From: Saprospiraceae bacterium
Lineage (GTDB): Bacteria; Bacteroidota; Bacteroidia; Chitinophagales; Saprospiraceae
Assembly (NCBI GenBank): GCA_019638455.1
Contig: JAHBTU010000003.1
Location: 620,001-684,000 of the forward strand
Direction: 5' to 3'
DNA: 64,000 bases
In this document: positions 26,257 to 34,112 of the stretch, in pieces
Layout of the letters: every line of letters begins with the position of its first letter
How positions within the stretch are numbered: position 1 is the first letter of the stretch
The notes under the pieces: generated by a model
Database searches by the model: none
Told to the model about the DNA's origin: nothing
The model's input: only the letters and a program-made list of their open reading frames with translations
Translations under genes and position numbers: made by a program

Positions 26257-28005
26257 TCAATATCCATTGTTTTGTTTCAGCACGTCCGCGCCATGAATGT
26301 CAATCTGACCCTGCGGGATGGGATAGAGCTCGTCTTTTCCAGCCGTGAAGGTGGCCCCGCCGAGGGCGGTGGTGAGGCGAGCGCCGTCGAATTGCAGGTA
26401 GGCGTTGATGGTCGTGGCCGCGATGCCCCAACGCACCAAATCGAAGAAGCGGTGGCCTTCGCCAGAGAGCTCGAGCTTGCGCTCGAAACGGACGGCGGTG
26501 CGGGCAGCGTCTTGGCTTGTCCACGGTGTGTTGTAGAGGCCAATGACGTAGTTGGCGGCGTTGGAGCCGTCGCCGCGCTTCACCCAAGTAGTGGGGTTGG
26601 CAGCACGCGCACGCACCAAGTTGACGTATTCACGAGCCTTTTCGAGGCTTCCTGCCTCTATCTCGCACTCGGCAGCCATGAGCAGCACGTCGGCAAAACG
26701 AATTAAAACGGTATTTTGCGATGTCCAGCCGCGTGTCCAAGAAGAGCCGTCGGTCAAATTGTCCTGAGTGGCTTTGCGGAACACATACTTTTTCGGGGAA
26801 TAAGGCCCTGCGTAGCTCTGGTCGCGTATCCATGCTTCGCCGGGGTGGTCAATCCAATCGAGATACGGGATGCCACGGCGGCCCACAGAGTGGTCGAGGC
26901 GTGGGTCGAGTGGTCCGGCATCGGGTGTGAACGGGTCGGATGATTTCAAGCCAAAATCGCTTTTCACCTCGTTGGCTGGGAGGTTGTAAGAGTTGTCGAG
27001 CAAAGGCAGGCCGTTGGCATCCACGCGGAAGGAGTTGACCAAGTCGAAGCTGGGCTGGAAGAACCCGCAGCAGCCTGCCGGCCCGTCGGAGCCGGTGTTG
27101 TAAGGGAAGTTCAGCACGAACTCGTGGCTGGCGTTGTTGGTGCTGCCCGTGTTGACGGCATGCTGCACGGCGAAAACGCTCTCCTTGTTGTTGTCGAAAG
27201 AGGCGTTGAACACATCGCTATAGTTGTCCATCAGGCCGTATTTGTCGCCTTTGGCCGTTGAGCCTCGCGTGATGATGTCATCAAACAACGTGCGAGCAGC
27301 GCCATATTTGCCTTGATAGAGCAGTGCCTTGGCCCAGAAAGCGCCTGCCGCCCATTTGTTGGCGCGGCCCACTGCGGTCTGCGTCTCGGGCAGGTTGTTG
27401 AAGGCAAACTCAAAGTCTGCCTCGATTTTCGGATAAACGTCCGCTGTGTTCGGCACTTTGACGGCTTCATCGGCGGTCATGTTTTCATCCACATAAGGCA
27501 CGTTTTTCCAGATGCGCACCAATTCAAAATAGTAAAGACCGCGCAGGAAACGCGCCTCGGCGGTGATGCGGAGTTTGTCGGCATCGCTCACCGAGGGGTC
27601 GGTGGATGCGGCAGTCAGTCGAAGGAGCGTGTTGCAACGTGCCACGCCTTCGTAGGTGATGCGCCACTTGTCGGCCACGACACCATTGTTGGGAAGCGTC
27701 TCGAAGCGTTGCACCGGGTTGGCTACTGCTTGGTCGCCCGCGTCCGTGCCTTTGTTGGCATCGCCTCCGCGAATGCTACCATGTACCCAGTTGCCGAAGC
27801 CGCCGTACCAGAGGCCGCGTCCGGTGAGTGGGCTATATGCGCCTACCAAAAGGCCATCCAAGCCTTTGCGCGAGCTCAGCACTTGGTCGGTCAGTGCGCC
27901 GGTTGGTTCCACATCGAGGAAACTCTCCCGGCAGGCGCTGAACAAGAGGTTGGCTGCCAATGCAATGGTGGCGGCAAACGTCAATTTATTTGTCAGATTT
28001 TTCAT
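26257..28005 (-). CDS. SusD/RagB-family nutrient-binding outer-membrane lipoprotein
   Basis: The product is 582 aa with a lipoprotein signal (LLFSACRESFLDVEPTG, lipid Cys25). The TPR-rich SusD fold is recognisable by ESFLDVEPTGALTDQ, AEARFLRGLYYFELVRIWKNVPYV and the C-terminal RFADVLLMAAECEIEAG and ERKLELSGEGHRFFDLVRWG. SusD proteins form a lid on the SusC transporter and capture oligosaccharides or peptides outside the cell. It follows the SusC gene by about 96 bp on the same strand and is surely its partner. The nutrient cannot be identified because no glycoside hydrolase lies in the locus. Confidence 0.96.
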   Translation of the reverse strand: MKNLTNKLTFAATIALAANLLFSACRESFLDVEPTGALTDQVLSSRKGLDGLLVGAYSPLTGRGLWYGGFGNWVHGSIRGGDANKGTDAGDQAVANPVQRFETLPNNGVVADKWRITYEGVARCNTLLRLTAASTDPSVSDADKLRITAEARFLRGLYYFELVRIWKNVPYVDENMTADEAVKVPNTADVYPKIEADFEFAFNNLPETQTAVGRANKWAAGAFWAKALLYQGKYGAARTLFDDIITRGSTAKGDKYGLMDNYSDVFNASFDNNKESVFAVQHAVNTGSTNNASHEFVLNFPYNTGSDGPAGCCGFFQPSFDLVNSFRVDANGLPLLDNSYNLPANEVKSDFGLKSSDPFTPDAGPLDPRLDHSVGRRGIPYLDWIDHPGEAWIRDQSYAGPYSPKKYVFRKATQDNLTDGSSWTRGWTSQNTVLIRFADVLLMAAECEIEAGSLEKAREYVNLVRARAANPTTWVKRGDGSNAANYVIGLYNTPWTSQDAARTAVRFERKLELSGEGHRFFDLVRWGIAATTINAYLQFDGARLTTALGGATFTAGKDELYPIPQGQIDIHGADVLKQNNGY

Positions 28006-28101
28006 GTTTTTTAAATTTTGAAAAAGTTTTTGGCAAAATAAGCAGGCAAATTTATTGAACTGGCGCCTACTATTTGCGGATTGAACTTCATTTTTCTCCC
28101 A

Positions 28102-31100
28102 TTAGAAGGTCACGCCCAACCCGAACATGAAGCTGCGGGTCACGGGGTAGTTGCCCACGTCAATACCGAAGTTGGTATCGGCGGCACCGCCCACGGCTGG
28201 GTCGAGACCTTTGTACTTGGTGATGGTGAAAATGTTGTTCGTGCCTGCGTACACGCGAGCGCGGCGGAGGTTGAGTTTCGAGATGGTGCGTTGTGGAAGA
28301 TTGAACCCGATGGTGAGGTTTTGCATCCGCAAGAAAGAACCATCCTCCACATACCAAGAGTTGGGCTGCGTGTTGGTGCTGAAGTTGGACGCTTCCTCAA
28401 AAATGGGGGCTTCGGCATCCAAGTTGGTCGGTGTCCAAGAGTTTTTCACCCGTGCGCCTTTGGCTGCGCCCGTGAAGGATGGGTAAAAATCGGTGAACCA
28501 CTTGGACAGGTTGAAAATTTTGTTGCCGAGTGAGGTGTAGAGGTAGGTTTCCACATCGAATGCGCCAAAGGTGACTCTGATGTTGGCGCCTCCTGTGAAT
28601 TTTGGCACCGGGCTGCCGATGAATGTGCGGTCGGCATCGTCAATTTTGCCGTCGGGGCGGCCTGTCAGTTTGCCGTCGTCGTCGTAGCCGTTTACGTCCG
28701 CATAGCGGAAACGACCCGGGCCTGCGCCATCCTGCGCAGGGGCGGCATTCACCTCGGCTTGGTCTTTAAAATAACCGAGCACTTGATAGCCGTAGAACGC
28801 CGAAATACTGTAGCCTACTTGGTTGCGCACCATGGTGCTGCCCAAACGGTTGCTGGCTGGGAAAGCTTCGAAGTAGTCGAGGTTGTCGGCCACTTTCGTG
28901 ATTTCGTTTTTCAAGAAAGAACCAATGAGTGTGACCTCGTAGTTGGACTTGGCGCTGAACCTGCCCTTGTTCACCAACTGAATGTCAATGCCTCTGTTGA
29001 CCATGGAGGCCACGTTGCGTGAAGGCGATGCCGCAAAACCACCCAATACCTCTGACTGCGGCACTGTGAAGAGCAGGTCGTCAGTCTTTTTCTGCCACAA
29101 GTCCACGATGAAATCCAATTTGCCGCCCAAGAAAAGTGCCTCAAAACCGACGTTGCTTGTGGTGCTGACCTCCCATCTTGCGTTCGGGTTGCCCACGCGG
29201 CTTTGATAGAAACCTTCCGCCACGCCAGTGTTTGTGCCGCCGATGTCGTAGGCAGCGTTGCCCAGGCTCGCGGCAAAAAGACTGTACTGGTTGACCGGGC
29301 TGACGTTCTGGTCGTTGCCCATTTGGCCCCAGCCGCCTCGGATTTTCAAGTCGTCAATCCATGTGGCGCCTCTCATAAAGTCTTCTCCGGTGACGCGCCA
29401 TGCGGCGGAGATGCCGGGGAACCAGCCGTAGCGGTTGTTGGAGCCGAACCGAGAGGAACCGTCGCGGCGCAGCACACCCGTCACATAGTATTTGTCCATC
29501 AGCGAGTAGTGGGCGCGGCCAAAGTAAGAGCTATAGGTCCATGGCGTGGCATTGAAGCTGCTTACTTGGCGGTTCGACACGTTGTCGAGCGTGATGTAGC
29601 TCGGCGCTTGCGAGAATGGATTGAGGCCAGACCCGTTGATGCTGCGGAACATATTGTCTTTCAGCGCTTCCTGGCCCACCAACACATCAAAGCTGCTTGC
29701 GCCAAACTGTTTCTTGTAGCGCAAGGTGTTTGTCACCACCCATGAGAAGAAGGTGCCGCTGAATTCCGAGTAACCAAAGCTGGCGTTGTTCTCGGAGTTC
29801 TCGTATGTCCGGCGGTTGAAGCTATAACCATAGAACTGGTTGTAGTTGGCCCCTATGCTCGACCTAAAGGTCAAATCATCGAGGATGTCCACTTCTCCGT
29901 AGAGGTTGCCGAAGCCACCGGCGCCGTGGCTGCGGTTGTTGCGCGAGCCGTCGCGGCGGGCCACAGGGTTGGCCGGGTTGTTGAAGCCCGGTGCCGCAGT
30001 GCCTGCATATCCGCCAAACTCGTCGTACACCGGAATGATAGTTGGCATACGGAAAGCAAAGAGGATATCATTCTCGTCTTGGGAGACGTTGGCCCCATCG
30101 CCACCGCCTTGTTGTCCCAGCACCTGACGGAACGTGACCTGTAAGTTCTCGCCGATGCGTACCCGTTTGCCCAAGTCAAATTCTGTGTTGACGCGGGCGG
30201 TGTGGCGCTTGAAGTCATTGTAGAGCAAAATGCCTGATTGGTCTTGCAAGCTGAGGCCGACGTAGTAGCGAGCCGTTTCGGAGGCACCTGTGAAGCCGAG
30301 GCTGTGGCGCGTCATGGGTGCGGTGCGCGTGATGGCTCCATACCAGTCGGTGCCTGCCCTGTTGGACCGCACTATCTGGTAGATGTTGCCATTGTCAGGG
30401 TTCACATTGTATTTTTTGACCTCTTCCGCGTAGTTGATGTCGCTTTCAAACAAACCGCCTTGACCACCGACGTTGATGAAATCGGGCAACACGGGGCTGC
30501 TGCCGGAGCCATACTGCGGGTGGTTGAAAGTTGGGTTGGCGGAGCTGTTGCGAATCGCCTGCCAAGTCCAATCAGCCATTTCCTGCGGGTTGAGCATTTC
30601 CTGCCCTTTGCCGGGGTCAGTGAAACCTACCAGCGCGTCGTAGCTGACTTGCAGCTTTTGGGGCTTTTTTGAGCCTCTTTTGGTCGTGATGGCAATCACG
30701 CCGCCTGCTGCACGCGCACCGAAAATAGACGCGGAGGATGCGTCTTTCATCACGGTCGTGTTTTCGATGTCTTCGGGTGCAAGGAAGTTGATATTGAGCG
30801 TGGGCACACCGTCCACCACATAGAGCGGCTGGTTGCCACCAAACGCACCGAAACCGCGAATGCGCACAAGGCTGGCGGTGCCGGGCTGACCGTTCGTGAT
30901 GACCGTCAGACCCGCAACCCGACCTTGCAACTGTTGCTCCACGTTGCCCGTAGGCACCACGGCAAGGTCTTTGGTTTTCACGGTCGAGACGGCGCTGGTC
31001 GTTTGCCGGCGGGTATCAACGGTGTAGCCTGTGACCACCAATTCAGAGAGCAGCGCGTCGGAGTCTCTCATCTGGACAGAGATACTGGCCTGCGAGCCAA

Positions 31101-31371
31101 CGGCTATTTCCACTTTTTCATAGCCGGTGGAAGAAATGACCAGCACAGGGTTGTCGCCACTGACGTTGAGGGTAAAGTTCCCGTCCACGTCCGTTGTGGT
31201 GCCTGTGGTTGTGCCTTGCAGCACGACGGTAGCACCGGGAATGGCTTCGTTGTTGGAGTCTGTCACCCTGCCTCGCACGGTGCGGTCTTGCGCACTTAGC
31301 GAAGCGGCACCCAGCAGCAACAGGAGCAAGATGAGCAGTCCCTGCTTAGGTGTTCGTAATGCTTGATTCAT
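28102..31371 (-). CDS. SusC/RagA-family TonB-linked outer-membrane transporter
   Basis: The product is 1089 aa from MNQALRTPKQGLLILLLLLL, a signal peptide; an ATG 22 codons upstream was rejected because it would hide it. A carboxypeptidase-like domain (about 32-105) is followed by LLSELVVTGY and a plug domain (IRGFGAFGGNQPLYVVDGVP, FGARAAGGVIAITTKRG). The rest is a large barrel ending in SFMFGLGVTF, with a terminal aromatic residue typical of outer-membrane proteins. It imports the ligand captured by the adjacent SusD. A NUDIX-type regulator is divergent from it across about 500 bp. Confidence 0.96.
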   Translation of the reverse strand: MNQALRTPKQGLLILLLLLLGAASLSAQDRTVRGRVTDSNNEAIPGATVVLQGTTTGTTTDVDGNFTLNVSGDNPVLVISSTGYEKVEIAVGSQASISVQMRDSDALLSELVVTGYTVDTRRQTTSAVSTVKTKDLAVVPTGNVEQQLQGRVAGLTVITNGQPGTASLVRIRGFGAFGGNQPLYVVDGVPTLNINFLAPEDIENTTVMKDASSASIFGARAAGGVIAITTKRGSKKPQKLQVSYDALVGFTDPGKGQEMLNPQEMADWTWQAIRNSSANPTFNHPQYGSGSSPVLPDFINVGGQGGLFESDINYAEEVKKYNVNPDNGNIYQIVRSNRAGTDWYGAITRTAPMTRHSLGFTGASETARYYVGLSLQDQSGILLYNDFKRHTARVNTEFDLGKRVRIGENLQVTFRQVLGQQGGGDGANVSQDENDILFAFRMPTIIPVYDEFGGYAGTAAPGFNNPANPVARRDGSRNNRSHGAGGFGNLYGEVDILDDLTFRSSIGANYNQFYGYSFNRRTYENSENNASFGYSEFSGTFFSWVVTNTLRYKKQFGASSFDVLVGQEALKDNMFRSINGSGLNPFSQAPSYITLDNVSNRQVSSFNATPWTYSSYFGRAHYSLMDKYYVTGVLRRDGSSRFGSNNRYGWFPGISAAWRVTGEDFMRGATWIDDLKIRGGWGQMGNDQNVSPVNQYSLFAASLGNAAYDIGGTNTGVAEGFYQSRVGNPNARWEVSTTSNVGFEALFLGGKLDFIVDLWQKKTDDLLFTVPQSEVLGGFAASPSRNVASMVNRGIDIQLVNKGRFSAKSNYEVTLIGSFLKNEITKVADNLDYFEAFPASNRLGSTMVRNQVGYSISAFYGYQVLGYFKDQAEVNAAPAQDGAGPGRFRYADVNGYDDDGKLTGRPDGKIDDADRTFIGSPVPKFTGGANIRVTFGAFDVETYLYTSLGNKIFNLSKWFTDFYPSFTGAAKGARVKNSWTPTNLDAEAPIFEEASNFSTNTQPNSWYVEDGSFLRMQNLTIGFNLPQRTISKLNLRRARVYAGTNNIFTITKYKGLDPAVGGAADTNFGIDVGNYPVTRSFMFGLGVTF

Positions 31372-31878
31372 GATAGAAAAGTTTAGGTTAAGAAAACTTG
31401 AGTGAATTATTTGATTAAAATCTGGTTGGCTTCCCATTGTCCTGTCCCAATTATTCCGCTACTTGCTCGAAGGCTTCACTCAAATCAATAAAGGGCAGGC
31501 ATCGCTGCGGGACATATCCGCATGACGTAGTCTTTGTGTCCAACTTGTTCGTGGTTGTTTTTTGCTTACAGCGTTTATGCGTGGCAGTTCCCTCCCGCTC
31601 GGACGTAGGTGGGTGTTCACATCAGCACACGCATATTCAAGAGCAAATTCGGGGAAAGGCATTCAAGCCTTCTTGGCTTGGTGGTAGGGCACGCGAACTC
31701 TTTGCGCACAATTTCGCAGAAAAACAGTAAAAAACGTGGTTCAATCACTGTCGCAAATTATATTCGAGCAGCATCATCATTTTAAGAAAAAAATTCTGAA
31801 TTGATGCCAATGTATCATTTTGGTACAATGGTACGGCGGATGTTGAAATACGCAACTACTTTTGCAAAAAAAAATTTC
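31372..31878. other. Regulatory intergenic region between SusC and the NUDIX regulator
   Basis: This 507-bp region separates divergent transcription units and should carry the susC promoter and the regulator's own promoter. No gene is supported in it. An alternative start of the regulator (31804) lies inside but would add 25 residues not expected of the family. A weak dyad CATT-N7-AATG is seen at about 31816-31830, not strong enough to call an operator. Confidence 0.5.
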
Positions 31879-32643
31879 ATGGAACAGCGTGAAGCCCATC
31901 TTGAACATCTGGAAGAGTCCCCTCATTTCCTGCCCAGTGTGTCCATTGACTGCGTCGTTTTTGGATTTCACGACCATGAGTTGAAGGTGTTGCTGGTGCG
32001 GTTCAGGAATACCGACTTGTGGGCTTTGCCGGGCGGGTACATTTATCTGGATGAAGACATGGATGCGGCGGCCAATCGGATTTTGGAAGAAAAAATAGGG
32101 ATGAAAAATGTGTATCTCGAACAATTCCACACCTTCGGCCAGCGCCACCGCGTGGAGGAGTCGGTGCAACGTGCCATCGTGTCGGCCATTGGCAAAAACC
32201 TCGCGCCGGGGCATTGGATTACCAAGCGATTTGTCTCGGTGGGCTATTATGCGCTGGTCGAGTTTTCGCAAGTAATGCCTACGCCCGACGGCAGCTCGGA
32301 TGTGTGCGAATGGCACAATCTGGATGAGATGCCCCCTTTGGTGTTCGACCACTCCCACATTGTGCAAAAGGCGCTGGACGCCCTGCGCTTCAGGTTGAGC
32401 AAAAGCCTCATCGGCCCCAATCTGCTGCCCGACACTTTCACCATGCAAGAGCTGCAAAGCCTCTATGAGACCATTTTGGGCAAAAAATTGATTCGTGCCA
32501 ATTTCCAGCGCAAAATGCTCGGATTAGGCATTTTGGAAAGGGTGGAGAAAAAATTTTCGGGCGCTGCGCACAAAGCGCCTTACCTATACCGCTTCAATGT
32601 CGGCAAAGAGGAGGAAGGCGTGTTCTGGGATGCGTTTTTTTAA
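31879..32643 (+). CDS. NUDIX-domain winged-helix transcriptional regulator (NrtR/AraR-like)
   Basis: The product is 254 aa from MEQREAHLEHLEES. The N-terminal NUDIX domain (about 20-150) has LWALPGGYIYLDEDMD followed by ANRILEEKIGM. The Nudix box is degenerate: in RILEEKIG, Ile and Lys replace two catalytic Glu of the REUxEE core. Hydrolase activity is therefore doubtful. The C-terminal ~90 residues (FTMQELQSLYETILGKKLIRANFQRKML) form the winged helix seen in NrtR-type and Bacteroidota AraR-type regulators, where the NUDIX fold binds a small ligand. Divergence from SusC suggests control of that locus (inference). The usual length of this family matches. Confidence 0.88.
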   Translation: MEQREAHLEHLEESPHFLPSVSIDCVVFGFHDHELKVLLVRFRNTDLWALPGGYIYLDEDMDAAANRILEEKIGMKNVYLEQFHTFGQRHRVEESVQRAIVSAIGKNLAPGHWITKRFVSVGYYALVEFSQVMPTPDGSSDVCEWHNLDEMPPLVFDHSHIVQKALDALRFRLSKSLIGPNLLPDTFTMQELQSLYETILGKKLIRANFQRKMLGLGILERVEKKFSGAAHKAPYLYRFNVGKEEEGVFWDAFF

Positions 32644-32745
32644 TCATCCCCCGCCCGCCCCGCTTGGCCGAGCAATCGCAAATCGAATCAATCGCAAATC
32701 GAACCCGTTCCGCTTGGCCGGACAAGCCCTCAAACATTTCCCTCT

Positions 32746-33768
32746 ATGCAATCAAACAATACGGACACGATTTTTCGCATCACCGCGCTGTGGGCATTTT
32801 CCGAATGTGCATTGGGCGGAGTGATGCACGCATTGAAAATGCCCTTCACGGGCATATTTGTAGGTGGTTTTGCGGTGCTGTGCATCGGTCTGTTGGCACA
32901 CGCCAGCGGTCGGAAAGCGTCCGTCATTCTGCGTTCCACGGTGTTGGTGATTTTGGTGAAGGCACTCGTCAGCCCACACTCGCCACCGACGGCCTATTTC
33001 GCGGTGGGCTTTCAGGGCGTGGCGGGAGCATTGATATTGTGTCATGTCAAGCCTTATGCTTTGGCGGCCTATCTGTTTGGCTTTTTGGCCATTGTGGAGT
33101 CGGCTGTTCAAAAAGTCATCATGCTGTCGGTGTTTTTTGGCAAGCCCCTTTTCGAGGCGCTCGACATTTTCGTGGGCGATGTGCTCAAGCTCTTCGGCTT
33201 TCAGAGCGGCGTGTCGGGTTCTGCCCTTGTGGTGGGAGGCTACATCGCGCTCTATGGGCTGTGGGGGTTGGTGTTGGGTTTTTGGCTCACCCGTTTGCCG
33301 GGCCAGATAGAGGCCCGCATGGCGGAATACGGACAGCTGACCTTGCCAGTGGCGGGTCAGGATTCTTCCGAAAAAAAGCGAACGAGACCCAAGTGGCTGT
33401 TGGCTGGCGGCATCTTGCTTTTCATTGTGCTAACGTTTTTGCTGGCTGGCGGCAAGGCATCGGGCACCCAAAGAGCGATGTATGCGGTGCTGCGCACAGT
33501 GGCAGTGCTGGTCGCTTGGTTTTACATCGTGCAGCCAGTGGTGACGTGGCATTTCAGGCGCTGGGCGAAAAAGAAAAGCGAGCAGGAAAAAGGGGCCTTG
33601 CAACAAATCATGGAATTTATGCCCGACCTGCGCACGAAGGTGGGGCCGCTATATCGCTATGTGTCCAAAAAACACGGCGGTTGGCGCCGCCTCACCGAGT
33701 TTGTCGCGGGCCTTTTTGTGGTGGCGGTCTATCGAGATGCGCCGGGGAAGGAAGCGCATACCCCCTAA
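32746..33768 (+). CDS. Multi-pass membrane protein of unknown function
   Basis: The product is 340 aa with about eight predicted transmembrane helices. They include MPFTGIFVGGFAVLCIGLLA, SVILRSTVLVILVKALV, YALAAYLFGFLAIVESAV, ALVVGGYIALYGLWGLVLGF, WLLAGGILLFIVLTFLLAGG and the segment near residue 265. The N-terminal half has a compact Gly/Ala-rich arrangement reminiscent of small transporter subunits, but no family was recognised. A soluble tail (FMPDLRTKVGPLYRYVSKK) ends in VYRDAPGKEAHTP. The DNA coding the start of that ending recurs at 34096. An overlapping plus-strand frame over the same bases is judged a shadow because only this frame gives transmembrane segments. Confidence 0.75.
   Translation: MQSNNTDTIFRITALWAFSECALGGVMHALKMPFTGIFVGGFAVLCIGLLAHASGRKASVILRSTVLVILVKALVSPHSPPTAYFAVGFQGVAGALILCHVKPYALAAYLFGFLAIVESAVQKVIMLSVFFGKPLFEALDIFVGDVLKLFGFQSGVSGSALVVGGYIALYGLWGLVLGFWLTRLPGQIEARMAEYGQLTLPVAGQDSSEKKRTRPKWLLAGGILLFIVLTFLLAGGKASGTQRAMYAVLRTVAVLVAWFYIVQPVVTWHFRRWAKKKSEQEKGALQQIMEFMPDLRTKVGPLYRYVSKKHGGWRRLTEFVAGLFVVAVYRDAPGKEAHTP
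33727..33743. repeat. 17-bp direct repeat, left copy
   Basis: GTCTATCGAGATGCGCC lies at the end of the membrane-protein gene and encodes VYRDAP there. An exact copy is at 34096-34112, and similarity continues weakly for about 20 bp to the right. Confidence 0.85.
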
Positions 33769-34097
33769 ATTCCCATGGCAAACGCATGAAAATCGGGAAG
33801 TAAAAATCGAAAAGAGGGTGTTCAAAAAACTGTGCCATCCCAATTCGGGCAATGAGAAAACGCAGAGACACGGAGACACAGAATTTTGGTTTTCAATAAC
33901 TTAATCTCCTTTGAGTGCAGCGTTCGCCGTTTAAAAAAACGTATAGGAAGGTTTGGCACGCTTTTCTGAACAGTCTCAATCTCTGTTTATTTTGTCTTTT
34001 CCGATTTTGATGCCTCATGCGTCTGCCCTGCCCCTAAATTTCTTCTACCTCCCTCCAAATCCTCCCTCTAAATCCCCTCTAAATCAAATTTGCCCGT
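33769..34097. other. Intergenic region with simple-sequence tracts
   Basis: No gene is seen. Near 33852-33877 it carries a short GAGACAC-type tandem motif. From about 34034 to 34085 it is pyrimidine-rich, with repeated CCTCTAAATC-like units. Its right end contains the second copy of the 17-bp duplication described separately. Confidence 0.5.
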
Positions 34098-34112
34098 CTA
34101 TCGAGATGCGCC
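34096..34112. repeat. 17-bp direct repeat, right copy
   Basis: GTCTATCGAGATGCGCC is an exact match to 33727-33743. On the plus strand it would read VYRDAPAGEAYIL and then stop. On the minus strand it carries the stop codon of the envelope protein gene that begins at 36737. Confidence 0.85.

Noticed and set aside
31814..31831. Candidate operator CATT-N7-AATG before the NUDIX gene
   Set aside because: Only four bases match per arm. This occurs by chance often, and no second copy was seen.
32664..33803. Longer plus-strand frame overlapping the membrane-protein gene
   Set aside because: The product lacks hydrophobic helices and is Arg/Gly/His rich, as expected of a shifted frame in GC-rich DNA. 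The other frame gives a good membrane protein.
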